From Candidatus Omnitrophota bacterium (lineage in GTDB: Bacteria; Omnitrophota; Gorgyraeia; Gygaellales; Profunditerraquicolaceae): a stretch of 5,199 nt of DNA. The translations under genes and the position numbers were made by a program. The stretch covers positions 1 to 5,199 of the forward strand of contig JAQTRM010000011.1 in the NCBI GenBank assembly GCA_028711825.1, written 5' to 3'. Below the pieces are notes generated by a model, which was not told the DNA's origin, did no database searches, and saw only the letters and a list, made by a program, of their open reading frames with translations. Shown in pieces: positions 4,984-5,199 of this stretch. Within the stretch, counting starts at the first letter, position 1. Every line of letters starts with the position of its first letter.

Positions 4984-5199
4984 ATGAAAAAAGAAGAATT
5001 GAAAAATTTATCGAAGAGTGAATTGCTGGAAAAGGAAAAAGGGCTGTATGCCGAACTGGCAAAGCTGAATGCGCAGCGTTACGCGGGCAACGTGGAGAAG
5101 CCGCATAGTTTCGCGCTGGTCAAGAAAGATATCGCCAGGATAAAGACAATCTTAAATTCCGTTAAGAATGACGCCGAAGCAGGCGGAGTTGGCGGCGGA
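4984..5199 (+). CDS. rpmC: 50S ribosomal protein L29, 3' end outside window
   Basis: An open frame runs from the ATG at 4984 to the window end, giving 72 residues with no stop. L29 is a small helical protein beside L23 at the tunnel exit, part of the chaperone/SRP docking area. The N-terminal helix starts MKKEELKNLSKSELLEKEKG, and the family signature appears as ALVKKDIARIKTIL at 44-57. Position after rplP is the canonical place for rpmC, normally followed by rpsQ. Most L29 proteins end soon after the signature (60-70 residues in all). This one continues through a polar stretch into a glycine-rich tail (AGGVGGG at 66-72) that is cut by the window edge. No good Shine-Dalgarno site is visible (only AGG at 4968-4970, 13 bases away), so translation is probably coupled to rplP. 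Confidence 0.93.
   Translation, partial: MKKEELKNLSKSELLEKEKGLYAELAKLNAQRYAGNVEKPHSFALVKKDIARIKTILNSVKNDAEAGGVGGG

Noticed and set aside
1..5199. Mobile element, CRISPR array, tRNA or defence system
   Set aside because: Both strands were scanned by eye; the window is filled by ribosomal protein genes with short gaps and shows no array of repeats, transposase, integrase or tRNA-like sequence.

Overview
This window is a bacterial ribosomal-protein gene cluster of the S10 (S10-spc-alpha) type. It is read entirely on the + strand and is almost completely coding. It opens in the last 70 codons of tuf (elongation factor Tu). It then runs through rpsJ (S10), rplC (L3), rplD (L4), rplW (L23), rplB (L2), rpsS (S19), rplV (L22), rpsC (S3), rplP (L16) and the start of rpmC (L29), which is cut by the window edge. 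This is the canonical bacterial order with no gene missing or inserted. Because tuf is directly followed by rpsJ (3 bases apart), the str-type (fusA-tuf) and S10-type clusters appear to be fused here.

The organism is a bacterium: it has EF-Tu rather than aEF-1A, bacterial-type L3/L4/L16/L29, and Shine-Dalgarno sites before several genes. Base composition is moderate and uniform, and nothing suggests transfer or mobile DNA. Sequence details suggest an uncultured lineage, possibly near the PVC group/Omnitrophota. These are the variant L3 central loop, the L2 stretch 'GKSGQGNP' before HPVTPWG, the L22 tip 'KAAAFGRA', and the S3 N-terminus 'MGHKVSPLLLRIG'. The lineage guess rests on recall of family patterns only and has low confidence.

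Layout: 1-213 tuf end; 217-522 rpsJ; a 90-base gap (523-612) holding a well-formed imperfect hairpin at 533-591; 613-1248 rplC; 1289-2005 rplD, with an unusual N-terminal extension or a mis-called start; 2002-2280 rplW, overlapping rplD by 4 bases; 2312-3148 rplB; 3151-3438 rpsS; a 49-base AT-rich gap with 7-base near-repeats; 3488-3826 rplV; 3843-4547 rpsC; 4566-4982 rplP; 4984 to the window end rpmC. No stretch over 300 bases lacks a gene. No promoter or intrinsic terminator is visible, consistent with one long polycistronic transcript started upstream.

The genes work together as ribosome parts. L3, L4, L2 and L16 shape the peptidyl-transferase region. L4 and L22 line the exit tunnel. L23 and L29 form the tunnel exit where chaperones and SRP dock. 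S10, S3 and S19 belong to the 30S head, and EF-Tu delivers aminoacyl-tRNA. I see no previously undescribed multi-gene system. The most interesting candidate is the possible structured regulatory RNA between rpsJ and rplC.
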